Shown here in pieces: positions 1 through 6,522 of a DNA stretch of 8,408 nt; positions within the stretch are counted from its first letter, which is position 1, and every line of letters starts with the position of its first letter. Below the pieces are notes generated by a model, which made no database searches, was not told where the DNA came from, and saw nothing but the letters and a program-made list of their open reading frames with translations. The stretch is taken from NCBI GenBank assembly GCA_028748945.1, contig JAQTOL010000122.1:1-8408 (forward strand), in the 5' to 3' direction. The position numbers and the translations under genes were made by a program. This DNA is from Paludibacter sp. GTDB lineage: Bacteria; Bacteroidota; Bacteroidia; Bacteroidales; Paludibacteraceae.

Positions 1-927
1 AAGTAAAAAATGTAAAACCGATGGTTTGGCATAATCAAAACAGAGTGAATCCCAGGCAGGATGTTCTCGACGTTCACCACCATGAAAGTATTGATAAGGC
101 GATCCATCAAAACGCCCCAGGCCTTCTACTTCGTTCCGGACGGCATGAGAATGAACTATATCCATGATGACTGATATACCCATACCATGAGCATCGTCAA
201 TTAAATGCTTTAGTTCCTCGGGTGTTCCGAATCGGGAGGATGCAGCAAAAAAACTGGAAACATGATAACCGAAAGATCCTTAATAGGGATGTTCCTGAAT
301 AGCCATTATTTGAATGCAATTGTAACCGCCACGGGCAACTCTCGGCAGAACCGTTTTGCGAAATTCTTCGTAGGTGGAGACTTTTTCTTCGGAACTTGAC
401 ATTCCAATGTGACATTCATAAATCAGAAGGGGTTCTGTCTGAGGCTTAAATTTGGTATTTTTAAAAACGTAGGGTTGAAAAGTATTCCATACCTGTGCAC
501 TGAATATTTTGGTAACATCATCTTGTACCACTCTGCGGGCCCATGCCGGGATACGTTCACCACTTCCACCTTCCCATTCCACCAATAATTTATAAAGCTG
601 CGAATGCGCCATGGCATAATCGGGCAGACGAATTTCCCAAATCCCGTTTTGCAACTTTTTCAGTTGATAATCAGTACGGCGTTGCCAGTTATTGAAATCG
701 CCGATTAAGAAAATAGCAGTAGCGTTTGGAGCCCATTCCCTGAAAACCCATCCATCGGATAAGCGATGTAAGCCAAAATACAAGTAACCGGTTGCGAAAT
801 CCGACAAAGTCTGACCCTCAACCACCAATTTTTTTTCAACACTTTCAAAATACTCGTAACGTCCATTTATGGCAGCTTCATAGGGAGCTAACCAGGGATC
901 GGATTTTATTATCGCTAAACTCTTCAT
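1..927 (-). pseudogene. glgB: 1,4-alpha-glucan branching enzyme, N-terminal part, interrupted by an in-frame stop
   Basis: Branching enzyme (EC 2.4.1.18) makes alpha-1,6 branches in glycogen in the cytoplasm. Residues 1-215 read MKSLAIIKSDPWLAPYEAAI onward: the N-terminal helix region, a CBM48 fold around residues 55-150 (WVFREWAPNA, FLIGDFNNWQ), then the start of the GH13 barrel (IYECHIGMSS, PRVARGGYNCIQ). After EHPY comes TAA, where eukaryote-type branching enzymes (GH13_8) have a second tyrosine. The same frame then continues without another stop for 93 codons to the window edge, with [22 protein letters not shown]13 region I (MDIVHSHA) and [10 protein letters not shown], all typical of the family. 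There is no frameshift. The family is usually about 650-700 residues, so the rest, including the catalytic Asp and Glu, lies outside. The product as read would keep little more than CBM48. A sequencing error is the main alternative. Start chosen at the only Met giving the usual N-terminus. It is probably the last visible gene of the operon with yhcH, 98 bases upstream. Confidence 0.88.
280..282 (-). other. Premature TAA inside glgB
   Basis: Read on the minus strand the codons are CCC TAT TAA GGA TCT TTC, that is P-Y-stop-G-S-F. Homologues of this class have P/S-Y-Y-A/G-S-F here, so a single T/C-to-A change in the third base of a Tyr codon explains the stop. The other complete genes in the window use TAA or TAG as ordinary terminators, so stop-codon reassignment is not a plausible explanation. 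Confidence 0.9.
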
Positions 928-1025
928 GCTTTCTTTTTTTAAGTAACAGGAAAAAATGATTAATTACACACATTAAGGAGCTTATTAAGATCATTCTTTT
1001 GGTATAAGAATATCAGCCTCTAACT

Positions 1026-1472
1026 TTATACAAGAATCTTTACAATAATTTTATGTATCATTCCTTCAGCTATTCCCGGTTGATGACCATCTTTCGGGAA
1101 AAAAACCACGAATTCAAAAGGCTGAACAGTTATAAAATTCGAGGCTTTATCAGCAAAAAATGCAATATCTTTATCCGGATTGTACGGATCGGTTGTTTGT
1201 GTCAGTTTATTTCCTGCAATCCAACCCATGGTTTCATTCTTATTTAAAGGAATCTGGATATCAATATATCGGTTGTGAGCTTCCATGCGGGCTTGTTCGG
1301 CTGTTTTACCGGCAATTTCCACCACATTGACAAACAAATCAGAACCCTCCAGTTCAATTTTTCCAAGTGGAAGAGTCAGCAAATCCTTGCTTTTTAAAAA
1401 TTCGAAAGCCTTTTTAAAGCGAGGGTTGATTCTTTCGTACAATCCACTATTTTCTAATGTATCTAAAATCAT
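1026..1472 (-). CDS. YhcH/YjgK/YiaL family protein (DUF386 cupin-like)
   Basis: This is a 148-residue cytoplasmic protein of normal length for the family. Members of known function include E. coli NanQ (YhcH), which speeds anomerisation of N-acetylneuraminate, EbgC, the small subunit of evolved beta-galactosidase, and YiaL. The family signature is clear: MEAHNRYIDIQIPL (Glu64, His66, about residues 63-76) and FFPKDGHQPG (His130, about 124-133), the probable metal- and sugar-binding positions. The substrate cannot be told from sequence; an anomerase-like role on a sugar or sugar acid is inferred. It lies 51 bases downstream of the DUF2461 gene and 98 bases upstream of glgB on the same strand, with no consensus -7 box in either gap, so co-transcription is likely. 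A 6-bp inverted repeat between it and glgB (993-1011) lacks a T tract and is unlikely to terminate. Family call strong, function open. Confidence 0.88.
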   Translation of the reverse strand: MILDTLENSGLYERINPRFKKAFEFLKSKDLLTLPLGKIELEGSDLFVNVVEIAGKTAEQARMEAHNRYIDIQIPLNKNETMGWIAGNKLTQTTDPYNPDKDIAFFADKASNFITVQPFEFVVFFPKDGHQPGIAEGMIHKIIVKILV

Positions 1473-1523
1473 AATGCTTATATTTACTGTTTTATCATTT
1501 AATATTTACGATTTATTATCCTC

Positions 1524-2204
1524 TTACTTCTTTAGAATCACCTCGTCCACTGTATAATTCAGAAACTTATTAAACGGATATGCCTGTTTAAATATGTCGG
1601 CTACTTTCGGAACAAAATCAGCCGCATTGAGAAGCGTTTCGTCCAGTTTATATTCCACCAGATAATGTTTCAGTTTGAGTAATTCGGCTTCCGGAAAATC
1701 TTTCGGGAATCCTTTTGGGACGGTTTTAAGTTTGTCTTCTTCGAAAAAGGAAGTAAAATAGCGGGCAAAATCTGGATTTGTACGAATCTCATTCAGTTCA
1801 TCGATATTATCATAAACGCTCTGTCGTAATGCTTTCAGTACAACGGCATCGGGACACCAGACTCCTGATCCGACAAAACAGCCGGCCGGGTCGAGATGCA
1901 GATAATAACCACCCCGCTGACTTTTACGACCGCCTGCACTGGCTATATATACTCCGAAATGTGTCTTGTAAGGTGTTTTGTCGTGTGAGAAGCGAATGTC
2001 CCTGTAAATGCGAAATACGCAATCTTTGACTTCAACGTGCTTGATTTCTTCGTCAAATTTGGAAATTTCTGCTATCAGAATCCTGCTTATTTCTTCGAAT
2101 TCTTTACGTAACCTGTCATACCTCACTTTATTTTCGTTAAACCATTCTCTGTTATTGTTGATTGTCAATTCCTTGAGGAATTGAAGAATATTTTCGATTT
2201 GCAT
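1524..2204 (-). CDS. DUF2461 (TIGR02453 family) protein of unknown function
   Basis: This is a 226-residue protein without signal peptide or membrane segment. It matches the DUF2461 family by NREWFNENKVRYD near residues 18-30, the hallmark FRIYRDIRFS followed by HDKTPYKTHFG (about 64-84), and GGYYLHLDPAG (about 98-108). The family is widespread in bacteria and fungi and has no established biochemical role. The frame extends upstream to an ATG at 2238-2240, but a consensus -7 box (2227-2234) lies inside that extension, and the MQIENILQFL start gives the usual N-terminus, so the ATG at 2202-2204 is preferred. It appears to be the first gene of a minus-strand operon with the yhcH-like gene and glgB, and is divergent from pheS. 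Family assignment is secure; no function is proposed. Confidence 0.9.
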   Translation of the reverse strand: MQIENILQFLKELTINNNREWFNENKVRYDRLRKEFEEISRILIAEISKFDEEIKHVEVKDCVFRIYRDIRFSHDKTPYKTHFGVYIASAGGRKSQRGGYYLHLDPAGCFVGSGVWCPDAVVLKALRQSVYDNIDELNEIRTNPDFARYFTSFFEEDKLKTVPKGFPKDFPEAELLKLKHYLVEYKLDETLLNAADFVPKVADIFKQAYPFNKFLNYTVDEVILKK

Positions 2205-2226
2205 ACTGATTTTATTTTGTACAACA

Positions 2227-2234
2227 CAAATATA
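2227..2234 (-). promoter_or_regulatory. Bacteroidota -7 box for the DUF2461-yhcH-glgB unit
   Basis: The minus strand reads TATATTTG, an exact match to the TAnnTTTG -7 consensus. Transcription would start about 15 bases upstream of the ATG at 2204. A TTTG lies 14 bases upstream of the box, closer than the usual 19-21, so the -33 element is weak or atypical. Confidence 0.6.
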
Positions 2235-2307
2235 AGGCAAAATTCAGACAAAAAGGAATAAGCTTTCATTTTTTTTTAAACGAGACTTATTTTTGTGGAA
2301 AAATGAC

Positions 2308-2315
2308 TACTTTTG
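2308..2315 (+). promoter_or_regulatory. Bacteroidota -7 box for pheS
   Basis: TACTTTTG matches TAnnTTTG exactly. It predicts a transcript start near 2322 and a leader of about 90 bases before pheS. A TTTG is only 12 bases upstream, so no well-spaced -33 box is visible. Confidence 0.55.
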
Positions 2316-2330
2316 TAAGCAAATTGAAAA

Positions 2331-2409
2331 AGGCAAGAGCCTGCAAATGAATATATAAATGACTGCATACCAACATAATTGCAGCCCAGGGAATAAAGTT
2401 AAAATTTAA
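2331..2409 (+). promoter_or_regulatory. pheS leader with small hairpins and two stacked mini-ORFs
   Basis: The leader begins with a tight hairpin AGGC-AAGA-GCCT (2331-2342). CTGCAA (2341-2346) and CTGCA (2363-2367) can each pair with TTGCAG (2379-2384), so the two pairings exclude each other, and the first also competes with the early hairpin. ATG AAT ATA TAA (2347-2358) is directly followed by a 16-codon ORF (2359-2409, MTAYQHNCSPGNKVKI) whose TAA ends one base before the pheS ATG. It has no Phe codons, so it is not a classic Phe attenuator. The stems are short and this may be chance. Confidence 0.25.
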
Positions 2410-2410
2410 A

Positions 2411-3430
2411 ATGAAAGATAGAATTAATCAACTGTTGCAAGAAGTGAACCAATTGGTGGCTGCAAATCAGGAAGAGCTGGAAACACTTCGAATTAAATAT
2501 CTGAGTAAAAAAGGGGAAGTGTCGTCGCTTTTTAATGATTTTCGTCATGTGGCCAACGAAGAAAAACGTGAAGTAGGTCAGTTATTGAACGAATTGAAAA
2601 ATGCTGCGCAAGATAAAATCACTGAGTTGAAAGAAGCATTCAGCGGTTCGGCGGATTCAGATCAGAAAACAGATCTTACGCGCAGTGCCGATCCGGTTAA
2701 ACTGGGAACCCGTCATCCGTTGTCACTCGTTAAGCGTGAAATTATTGATATCTTCTCACATATCGGATTCACCATTGCCGAAGGACCCGAAATAGAAGAT
2801 GACTGGCATGTTTTTGGGGCATTGAACTTTGCACCCGAACATCCCGCCCGCGATATGCAGGATACTTTTTTTATCGAACAAAATCCTGATGTGTTACTTC
2901 GTACGCATACTTCTTCGGTGCAATCGCGTATTATGGCAGATCAAAAACCACCAATACGGAAGTTGTTTCCGGGGCGTGTATTCCGTAATGAAGCTATTTC
3001 GGCCCGTGCACATTGTTTCTTTCATCAGGTGGAAGGGCTTTATATCGATAAAGATGTATCGTTTGCCGACCTGAAACAGGCTCTGATGTATTTTGCGAAA
3101 GAAATGTTCGGAGCTAAAACTGAAATCCGTTTGCGGCCTTCCTATTTCCCTTTTACCGAGCCAAGTGCCGAGATGGATATTTCCTGTAACCTCTGTGGTG
3201 GAAAAGGATGTTCATTTTGTAAACATACCGGTTGGGTGGAGATTCTTGGTTGTGGTATGGTCGATCCGAATGTATTGGAAAATTGTGGCATTGATTCCAA
3301 AGTTTATTCAGGATATGCATTTGGAATGGGGGTAGAGCGTATCACCAACCTGAAATATCAGGTAAAGGATTTACGAATGTTCTCCGAAAATGATGTTCGT
3401 TTTTTGGAACAATTTGAATCGGCTCATTAA
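2411..3430 (+). CDS. pheS: Phenylalanine--tRNA ligase alpha subunit
   Basis: PheS, with PheT in an alpha2-beta2 tetramer, charges tRNA-Phe with phenylalanine using ATP in the cytoplasm. The 339 residues have the normal bacterial layout: an N-terminal coiled-coil arm that contacts tRNA (about 1-80), then the class II catalytic core. Visible are RHPLSLVKREI (101-111), motif 2 GRVFRNEAISARAHCFFHQVEG (188-209), RPSYFPFTEPSAEMDI (242-257) and motif 3 GYAFGMGVERI (301-311). Between them CxxC-x4-CxxC (Cys259, 262, 267, 270) looks like a metal-binding knuckle, seen in PheS of many bacteria but absent from E. coli PheS. Start MKDRINQLLQ gives the expected N-terminus. pheT is not next to it: a terminator follows and then nagB, so the two subunit genes are unlinked here. 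Identification is very secure. Confidence 0.98.
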   Translation: MKDRINQLLQEVNQLVAANQEELETLRIKYLSKKGEVSSLFNDFRHVANEEKREVGQLLNELKNAAQDKITELKEAFSGSADSDQKTDLTRSADPVKLGTRHPLSLVKREIIDIFSHIGFTIAEGPEIEDDWHVFGALNFAPEHPARDMQDTFFIEQNPDVLLRTHTSSVQSRIMADQKPPIRKLFPGRVFRNEAISARAHCFFHQVEGLYIDKDVSFADLKQALMYFAKEMFGAKTEIRLRPSYFPFTEPSAEMDISCNLCGGKGCSFCKHTGWVEILGCGMVDPNVLENCGIDSKVYSGYAFGMGVERITNLKYQVKDLRMFSENDVRFLEQFESAH

Positions 3431-3456
3431 AAAAAAAATACAATGTACTTTAGAAT

Positions 3457-3490
3457 GCATCTGAAATTTGATTTTCAGATGCTTTTTTTT
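3457..3490 (+). terminator. Intrinsic terminator of pheS
   Basis: A perfect 10-bp stem GCATCTGAAA / TTTCAGATGC (3457-3466 with 3473-3482), a 6-base loop TTTGAT and eight T residues (3483-3490), starting 26 bases after the pheS stop codon. Confidence 0.93.
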
Positions 3491-3548
3491 ACTCATAGGA
3501 TATATAATATTTTAAATGATTTTGTTCCGATTAATCAGTGAAAATTTG

Positions 3549-3556
3549 TAACTTTG
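3549..3556 (+). promoter_or_regulatory. Bacteroidota -7 box for nagB
   Basis: TAACTTTG matches TAnnTTTG exactly and predicts a start of transcription about 20 bases before the ATG at 3583. The nearest TTTG upstream is 24 bases away, slightly more than the usual -33 spacing. Confidence 0.65.
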
Positions 3557-3582
3557 CAAGACTAAACAAAAACAAAAACGCC

Positions 3583-4392
3583 ATGAGACTTATCATTGAA
3601 CCCGACTATGAGAATATTTCGAAATGGGCGGCGAATTATATTGCTGCTAAAATAAACAAGGCAACACCAACTGCTGAAAAACCCTTTGTGTTGGGCTTAC
3701 CAACCGGCTCTACACCGCTGGGAATCTACAGGGATTTAATCGAAATGTACAAGGAAGGTATAGTTTCGTTCAAAAACGTGATTACTTTCAATATGGATGA
3801 ATATGTTGGGCTTCCCCGTGAACATGATCAAAGTTATTACAACTTTATGTGGTCCTGCTTTTTTAATCATATTGATATTGATCCTGATAATGTCAATATA
3901 TTGAATGGAATGGCCGATGATCTGGATGCCGAATGTGAAGCCTATGAAGCTAAGATGAAAGAACTGGGTGGAGTGGATTTATTCTTAGGTGGGATAGGAG
4001 CGGATGGACATATTGCTTTTAACGAACCGGCATCATCGCTGACATCGCGTACACGCCCCAAAAATCTAACAACTGATACCATTATTGCTAATTCCCGTTT
4101 CTTTGACAACGATGTAAATAAGGTACCCAAAACAGCCATTACCGTGGGAGTAGGCACCGTTATGGATGCAAAGGAAGTACTTATCGTTGTCAGTGGACAT
4201 AATAAAGCCCGTGCATTGCGTCATGCCGTGGAGGAATCTATTAACCACATGTGGACAATCAGCGCGCTGCAATTACACCCCAAGGGAATTATCGTTTGCG
4301 ATTACGATGCCTGCGCCGAATTGAAAGTGGGAACATATAAATATTTTATGGATATTGAAAAAGATGCATTAAACCCGGATTCGTTGCTGTAA
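3583..4392 (+). CDS. nagB: Glucosamine-6-phosphate deaminase
   Basis: NagB (EC 3.5.99.6) converts glucosamine 6-phosphate to fructose 6-phosphate and ammonia, feeding amino sugars from chitin, mucin or peptidoglycan into glycolysis. The protein has 269 residues (E. coli 266). Counting from [10 protein letters not shown], key residues fall on E. coli positions: Asp72 in FNMDEYVG, Asp141, His143 and Glu148 in [14 protein letters not shown]. Ser151, Arg158 and Lys160 of the GlcNAc-6-phosphate allosteric site are also present, suggesting that activation is retained. The phosphate loop [10 protein letters not shown] is at 38-47. An in-frame ATG at 3538 would add 15 residues but lies upstream of the -7 box, so the ATG at 3583 is the start. 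It is monocistronic, between terminators at 3457-3490 and 4442-4484; nagA and nagK are not in the window. Identification is very secure. Confidence 0.98.
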   Translation: MRLIIEPDYENISKWAANYIAAKINKATPTAEKPFVLGLPTGSTPLGIYRDLIEMYKEGIVSFKNVITFNMDEYVGLPREHDQSYYNFMWSCFFNHIDIDPDNVNILNGMADDLDAECEAYEAKMKELGGVDLFLGGIGADGHIAFNEPASSLTSRTRPKNLTTDTIIANSRFFDNDVNKVPKTAITVGVGTVMDAKEVLIVVSGHNKARALRHAVEESINHMWTISALQLHPKGIIVCDYDACAELKVGTYKYFMDIEKDALNPDSLL

Positions 4393-4441
4393 ACAATAAA
4401 CCCAGAAACATTTGCTCCTGAGTAAATAAAGGAAATATATC

Positions 4442-4484
4442 AAAAACGCAAAGTATTGAACACCGTTCATGCTTTGCGTTTTTT
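4442..4484 (+). terminator. Intrinsic terminator of nagB
   Basis: A long hairpin with outer stem AAAAACGCAAAG (4442-4453) / CTTTGCGTTTTT (4472-4483) and a second inner stem TGAAC-ACC-GTTCA (4457-4469), ending in six T residues. The A tract on the left arm makes it potentially active on the minus strand too, although no minus-strand gene reads into it. Confidence 0.92.
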
Positions 4485-4579
4485 ATGTTTAATCAGCTCC
4501 TTTAACCGGACAATCATTTTCCAAATGACCCCAATCCCGATAAATTAATGAGGTTTAAGAATGACAGAAGGGAGTTAAA

Positions 4580-4612
4580 TTGATTTATAATTATTTTGGA
4601 ATTCTAAATCAA
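4580..4612 (+). repeat. 33-base imperfect dyad upstream of the DUF4251 gene
   Basis: The 13-base arms TTGATTTATAATT (4580-4592) and AATTCTAAATCAA (4600-4612) pair with one mismatch around a 7-base centre ATTTTGG. The centre overlaps the best -7 candidate here, TTATTTTG (4591-4598, 7 of 8 to consensus). It could be an operator for a dimeric regulator covering the promoter, or an RNA hairpin. No T tract follows, so it is not a terminator. Confidence 0.45.
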
Positions 4613-4681
4613 CATTAATTCTCAGAATAATGGAATACATCTTGAGTTGGTATGTTGAAATTTAAAGGAAAGGAAAAGATT

Positions 4682-5221
4682 ATGAAAAAACTAAATTTCA
4701 CTTTATTACTGGTCATTTCAGCATATGGCTTATTTGCTCAGGGAAATGACAATGAATCCTCAAAAACAGCAAATGCAAATGAATTAAAGCAAAAGAATCA
4801 GTTTCAATTATTTAAAAATATGCTTGAAAACAGGGATTTTGTATTAGAAGCTGATCATCTTCAGGATAAATACGGACATTTTATTTTCGTAAATTCCGAC
4901 ATTAATTTTGTTGCAGTGGATTCCACTACAGCTATTATTCAGATTGGTTCCGATTATCGTTTAGGTGCAAATGGTGTGGGAGGAGTAACAGCAAAAGGTA
5001 GTATCACCGATTGGAAATTAACGGAAGATAAAAAACAAGAATCATTCAACCTGTATATCAATGTTATGACGAGTATTGGTATTTATGATCTGTATTTTAT
5101 GATTGATTCTTCAGGTTACGGTACTGCAACGTTAACAGGATTAACTCCCGGACAACTTACTTTTGGTGGTAAAGTTGTTGCATATTCTAAATCTTCAGTT
5201 TTTGAAGGCCAGTCTTTATAG
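4682..5221 (+). CDS. Secreted DUF4251 domain protein
   Basis: This is a 179-residue exported protein of the DUF4251 family, common in Bacteroidota and of unknown role. MKKLNFTLLLVISAYGLFAQ (1-20) is a typical signal peptide with probable cleavage near Ala19/Gln20 and no lipobox, so the protein is likely periplasmic or surface-associated. A polar linker (21-50) leads to the domain: RDFVLEADHLQDKYG, INFVAVDSTTAIIQIG, GANGVGGVTAKGSI, and a C-terminal GQLTFGGKVV...SSVFEGQSL, all alternating beta-strand pattern. An upstream in-frame ATG at 4652 would bury the signal peptide behind ten charged residues, so the ATG at 4682 is chosen; purine-rich AAGGAAAGGAAAAG just before it may help initiation. It stands alone between terminators at 4442-4484 and 5299-5327, with a striking dyad upstream. 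Family call is confident; function unknown. Confidence 0.88.
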   Translation: MKKLNFTLLLVISAYGLFAQGNDNESSKTANANELKQKNQFQLFKNMLENRDFVLEADHLQDKYGHFIFVNSDINFVAVDSTTAIIQIGSDYRLGANGVGGVTAKGSITDWKLTEDKKQESFNLYINVMTSIGIYDLYFMIDSSGYGTATLTGLTPGQLTFGGKVVAYSKSSVFEGQSL

Positions 5222-5298
5222 TATTCCATGCTTCGCAAATCTGACAACATTAGAAGCTGTATATTTTATATTTTAAGCTGATAAACTGAAAAGTTATG

Positions 5299-5327
5299 AA
5301 AGGTTCCGGCAATGTCGGAACCTTTTT
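5299..5327 (+). terminator. Terminator between convergent genes
   Basis: A perfect 10-bp stem AAAGGTTCCG (5299-5308) / CGGAACCTTT (5316-5325), loop GCAATGT, with five T residues on the plus strand. It lies 77 bases after the DUF4251 stop. It is 17 bases beyond the stop of the minus-strand lipoprotein gene, so the stem may also serve that gene, although only three T residues follow it in that direction. Confidence 0.9.
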
Positions 5328-5344
5328 AGTTGGATTTTTTTTGT

Positions 5345-6289
5345 TTAAAGTTTATTCAGTTCCTTTTCAGCATTATTTTGATCAATCACCTTAACATCAT
5401 AAAGTATCTCTATTTCATAAGGTTTTCCAACAATGGCATTATACAGATTCTTTACCCCATCATGACCCATAGAATGAAAATCCTGTTTCATAGTAGCACA
5501 ATTCGGATGCTTACTGATATATTTCAACAACGGCCTTGAAACATCAAAAAATACGGAAATGCCTCCGCGATTCATAAATTTTGACAAAGCAGGAATGCTG
5601 TCAACACCATTCAGCACGGGAACACCCCAGATCATCTGAACACCGTTTATTTTTTTGTTGCGGTTTAAATTGTCTGTTACTAATTCCGTTCCATAATCCG
5701 GCATTTCAAATGAATAGAGTATTTGAGCAATTTTTCCATTGTTGAATGCAGAACGAAATCCGGAGATTCTTTCTGTCATGTTTTGGGCACTTACTCCGCC
5801 ACTTAAAATAATAATCTGATCCGGCTTCTTCTGTGCCTTTTCAAATAAACCCAACATGGTTTCGGCACAAATCTTTCCGGCCTTTTTGTTGTCGGTTCCG
5901 ATATAGAAAATCCGGTCACTTGTAGGTGAGTCTGAGTCAAAAGTACCAACCTTAATTCCGGCTCTCATTGCTTCGTTAATTGATTCTTTCAATGCCATAG
6001 CATCGTTACAACTGATTAAGATTCCATCCACTTTGTAATGAATGAGGTTTTCGATTAATTCTTTTTGTTTCTTTGTGTCAACGGAAGTTGGTGCTTCCCA
6101 GGTAACCACAATGCCCAACTCCTTTGCCGTTTCCATGGCACTTTGTTTGACCTGGTCGAAAATAAAATTATCGACTTTTGGAATAATGGCAATAACAACC
6201 TCTTTCTTTACCGGTTCTTTCTGTTTGCACGAATAAAAGACGCCCGTTAAAAGGCAAAACACTGTAAGTAATAGCCAATTTTTTTTCAT
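5345..6289 (-). CDS. Sugar-binding periplasmic lipoprotein, RbsB-like (type I binding protein)
   Basis: This is a 314-residue protein of the Peripla_BP_4 / RbsB group that binds simple sugars or related ligands between two lobes. Residues 1-20 form a signal peptide ending FYSC, with Cys21 as the probable lipid anchor, followed by a charged linker KQKEPVKKE. The mature fold shows the usual landmarks: VVIAIIPKVDNFIFDQV (about 31-47), KVDGILISCNDAMALKESI (about 84-103), AGIKVGTFDSDSP (about 109-121), YIGTDNKKAGKICAETM, IIILSGGVSAQNMTERISGF and GHDGVKNLYNAIVGKPYE near the C-terminus. No DNA-binding helix-turn-helix precedes it, so it is not a LacI repressor. The ligand cannot be inferred. No ABC permease or ATPase is adjacent: the gene is alone, convergent with the DUF4251 gene and divergent from the yiaK-like gene. 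It may serve a transporter or a hybrid sensor encoded elsewhere. Confidence 0.88.
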   Translation of the reverse strand: MKKNWLLLTVFCLLTGVFYSCKQKEPVKKEVVIAIIPKVDNFIFDQVKQSAMETAKELGIVVTWEAPTSVDTKKQKELIENLIHYKVDGILISCNDAMALKESINEAMRAGIKVGTFDSDSPTSDRIFYIGTDNKKAGKICAETMLGLFEKAQKKPDQIIILSGGVSAQNMTERISGFRSAFNNGKIAQILYSFEMPDYGTELVTDNLNRNKKINGVQMIWGVPVLNGVDSIPALSKFMNRGGISVFFDVSRPLLKYISKHPNCATMKQDFHSMGHDGVKNLYNAIVGKPYEIEILYDVKVIDQNNAEKELNKL

Positions 6290-6330
6290 AATGTAAATAT
6301 TTAAAGATTAATTGGAAATATGACAATCTA

Positions 6331-6347
6331 AACTGATACATTCAGTT
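6331..6347. repeat. Operator-like dyad upstream of the binding-protein gene
   Basis: AACTGA-TACAT-TCAGTT is a perfect 6-bp inverted repeat with a 5-base spacer, 42-58 bases upstream of the lipoprotein start. On the minus strand it directly follows a TTTG (6348-6353 region), so a bound regulator would sit over a possible promoter. I see no exact TAnnTTTG for the lipoprotein gene. Confidence 0.4.
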
Positions 6348-6456
6348 ACAAATATTTTTAAGATATGAATGGTAAAAACTATTTCAACGTATTTTTATAA
6401 TCTTTAAACAACTTGAAACAACATTTTGTTTTTTGTGATTCATTTAATTTCTATCA

Positions 6457-6487
6457 CAGATCTGACAGATAAAAGAAAGTATCTGTC
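6457..6487. repeat. Cluster of CAGAT/ATCTG elements in the divergent spacer
   Basis: CAGATCTG (6457-6464) is a perfect 8-bp palindrome, overlapped by GACAGATA (6464-6471), which with TATCTGTC (6480-6487) forms a perfect 8-bp inverted repeat around an 8-base spacer. The core CAGAT thus occurs four times, counting both orientations, within 31 bases. This looks like a compound regulator-binding site; there is no T tract to make it a terminator. Confidence 0.4.
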
Positions 6488-6522
6488 TATTAATAGCGCA
6501 ACCGGTATTTTAAGTGCTATTT

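Noticed and set aside
280..282. Programmed readthrough or recoding of TAA as Tyr
   Set aside because: TAA and TAG end the other genes in the window normally, and no recoding signal is apparent; mutation or base-call error is simpler.
993..1011. ATTCTT-TTGGTAT-AAGAAT as a terminator between yhcH and glgB
   Set aside because: Only six weak base pairs and no T tract in either direction.
1285..1557. Plus-strand frame of 90 codons opposite the yhcH-like gene
   Set aside because: It is antisense to a well-supported conserved gene and its translation resembles no known protein.
2205..2240. N-terminal extension of the DUF2461 protein from ATG 2240
   Set aside because: It overlaps a consensus -7 box and is not part of the family's usual N-terminus.
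3538..3582. N-terminal extension of nagB from ATG 3538
   Set aside because: The -7 box at 3549-3556 lies within it, and the 3583 start puts all catalytic residues at E. coli numbering.
3942..4272. Minus-strand frames opposite nagB
   Set aside because: Shadow frames of a highly conserved enzyme gene, with no independent signal.
4652..4681. Upstream ATG for the DUF4251 protein
   Set aside because: It would place charged residues before the signal peptide; the ATG at 4682 gives a standard export signal.
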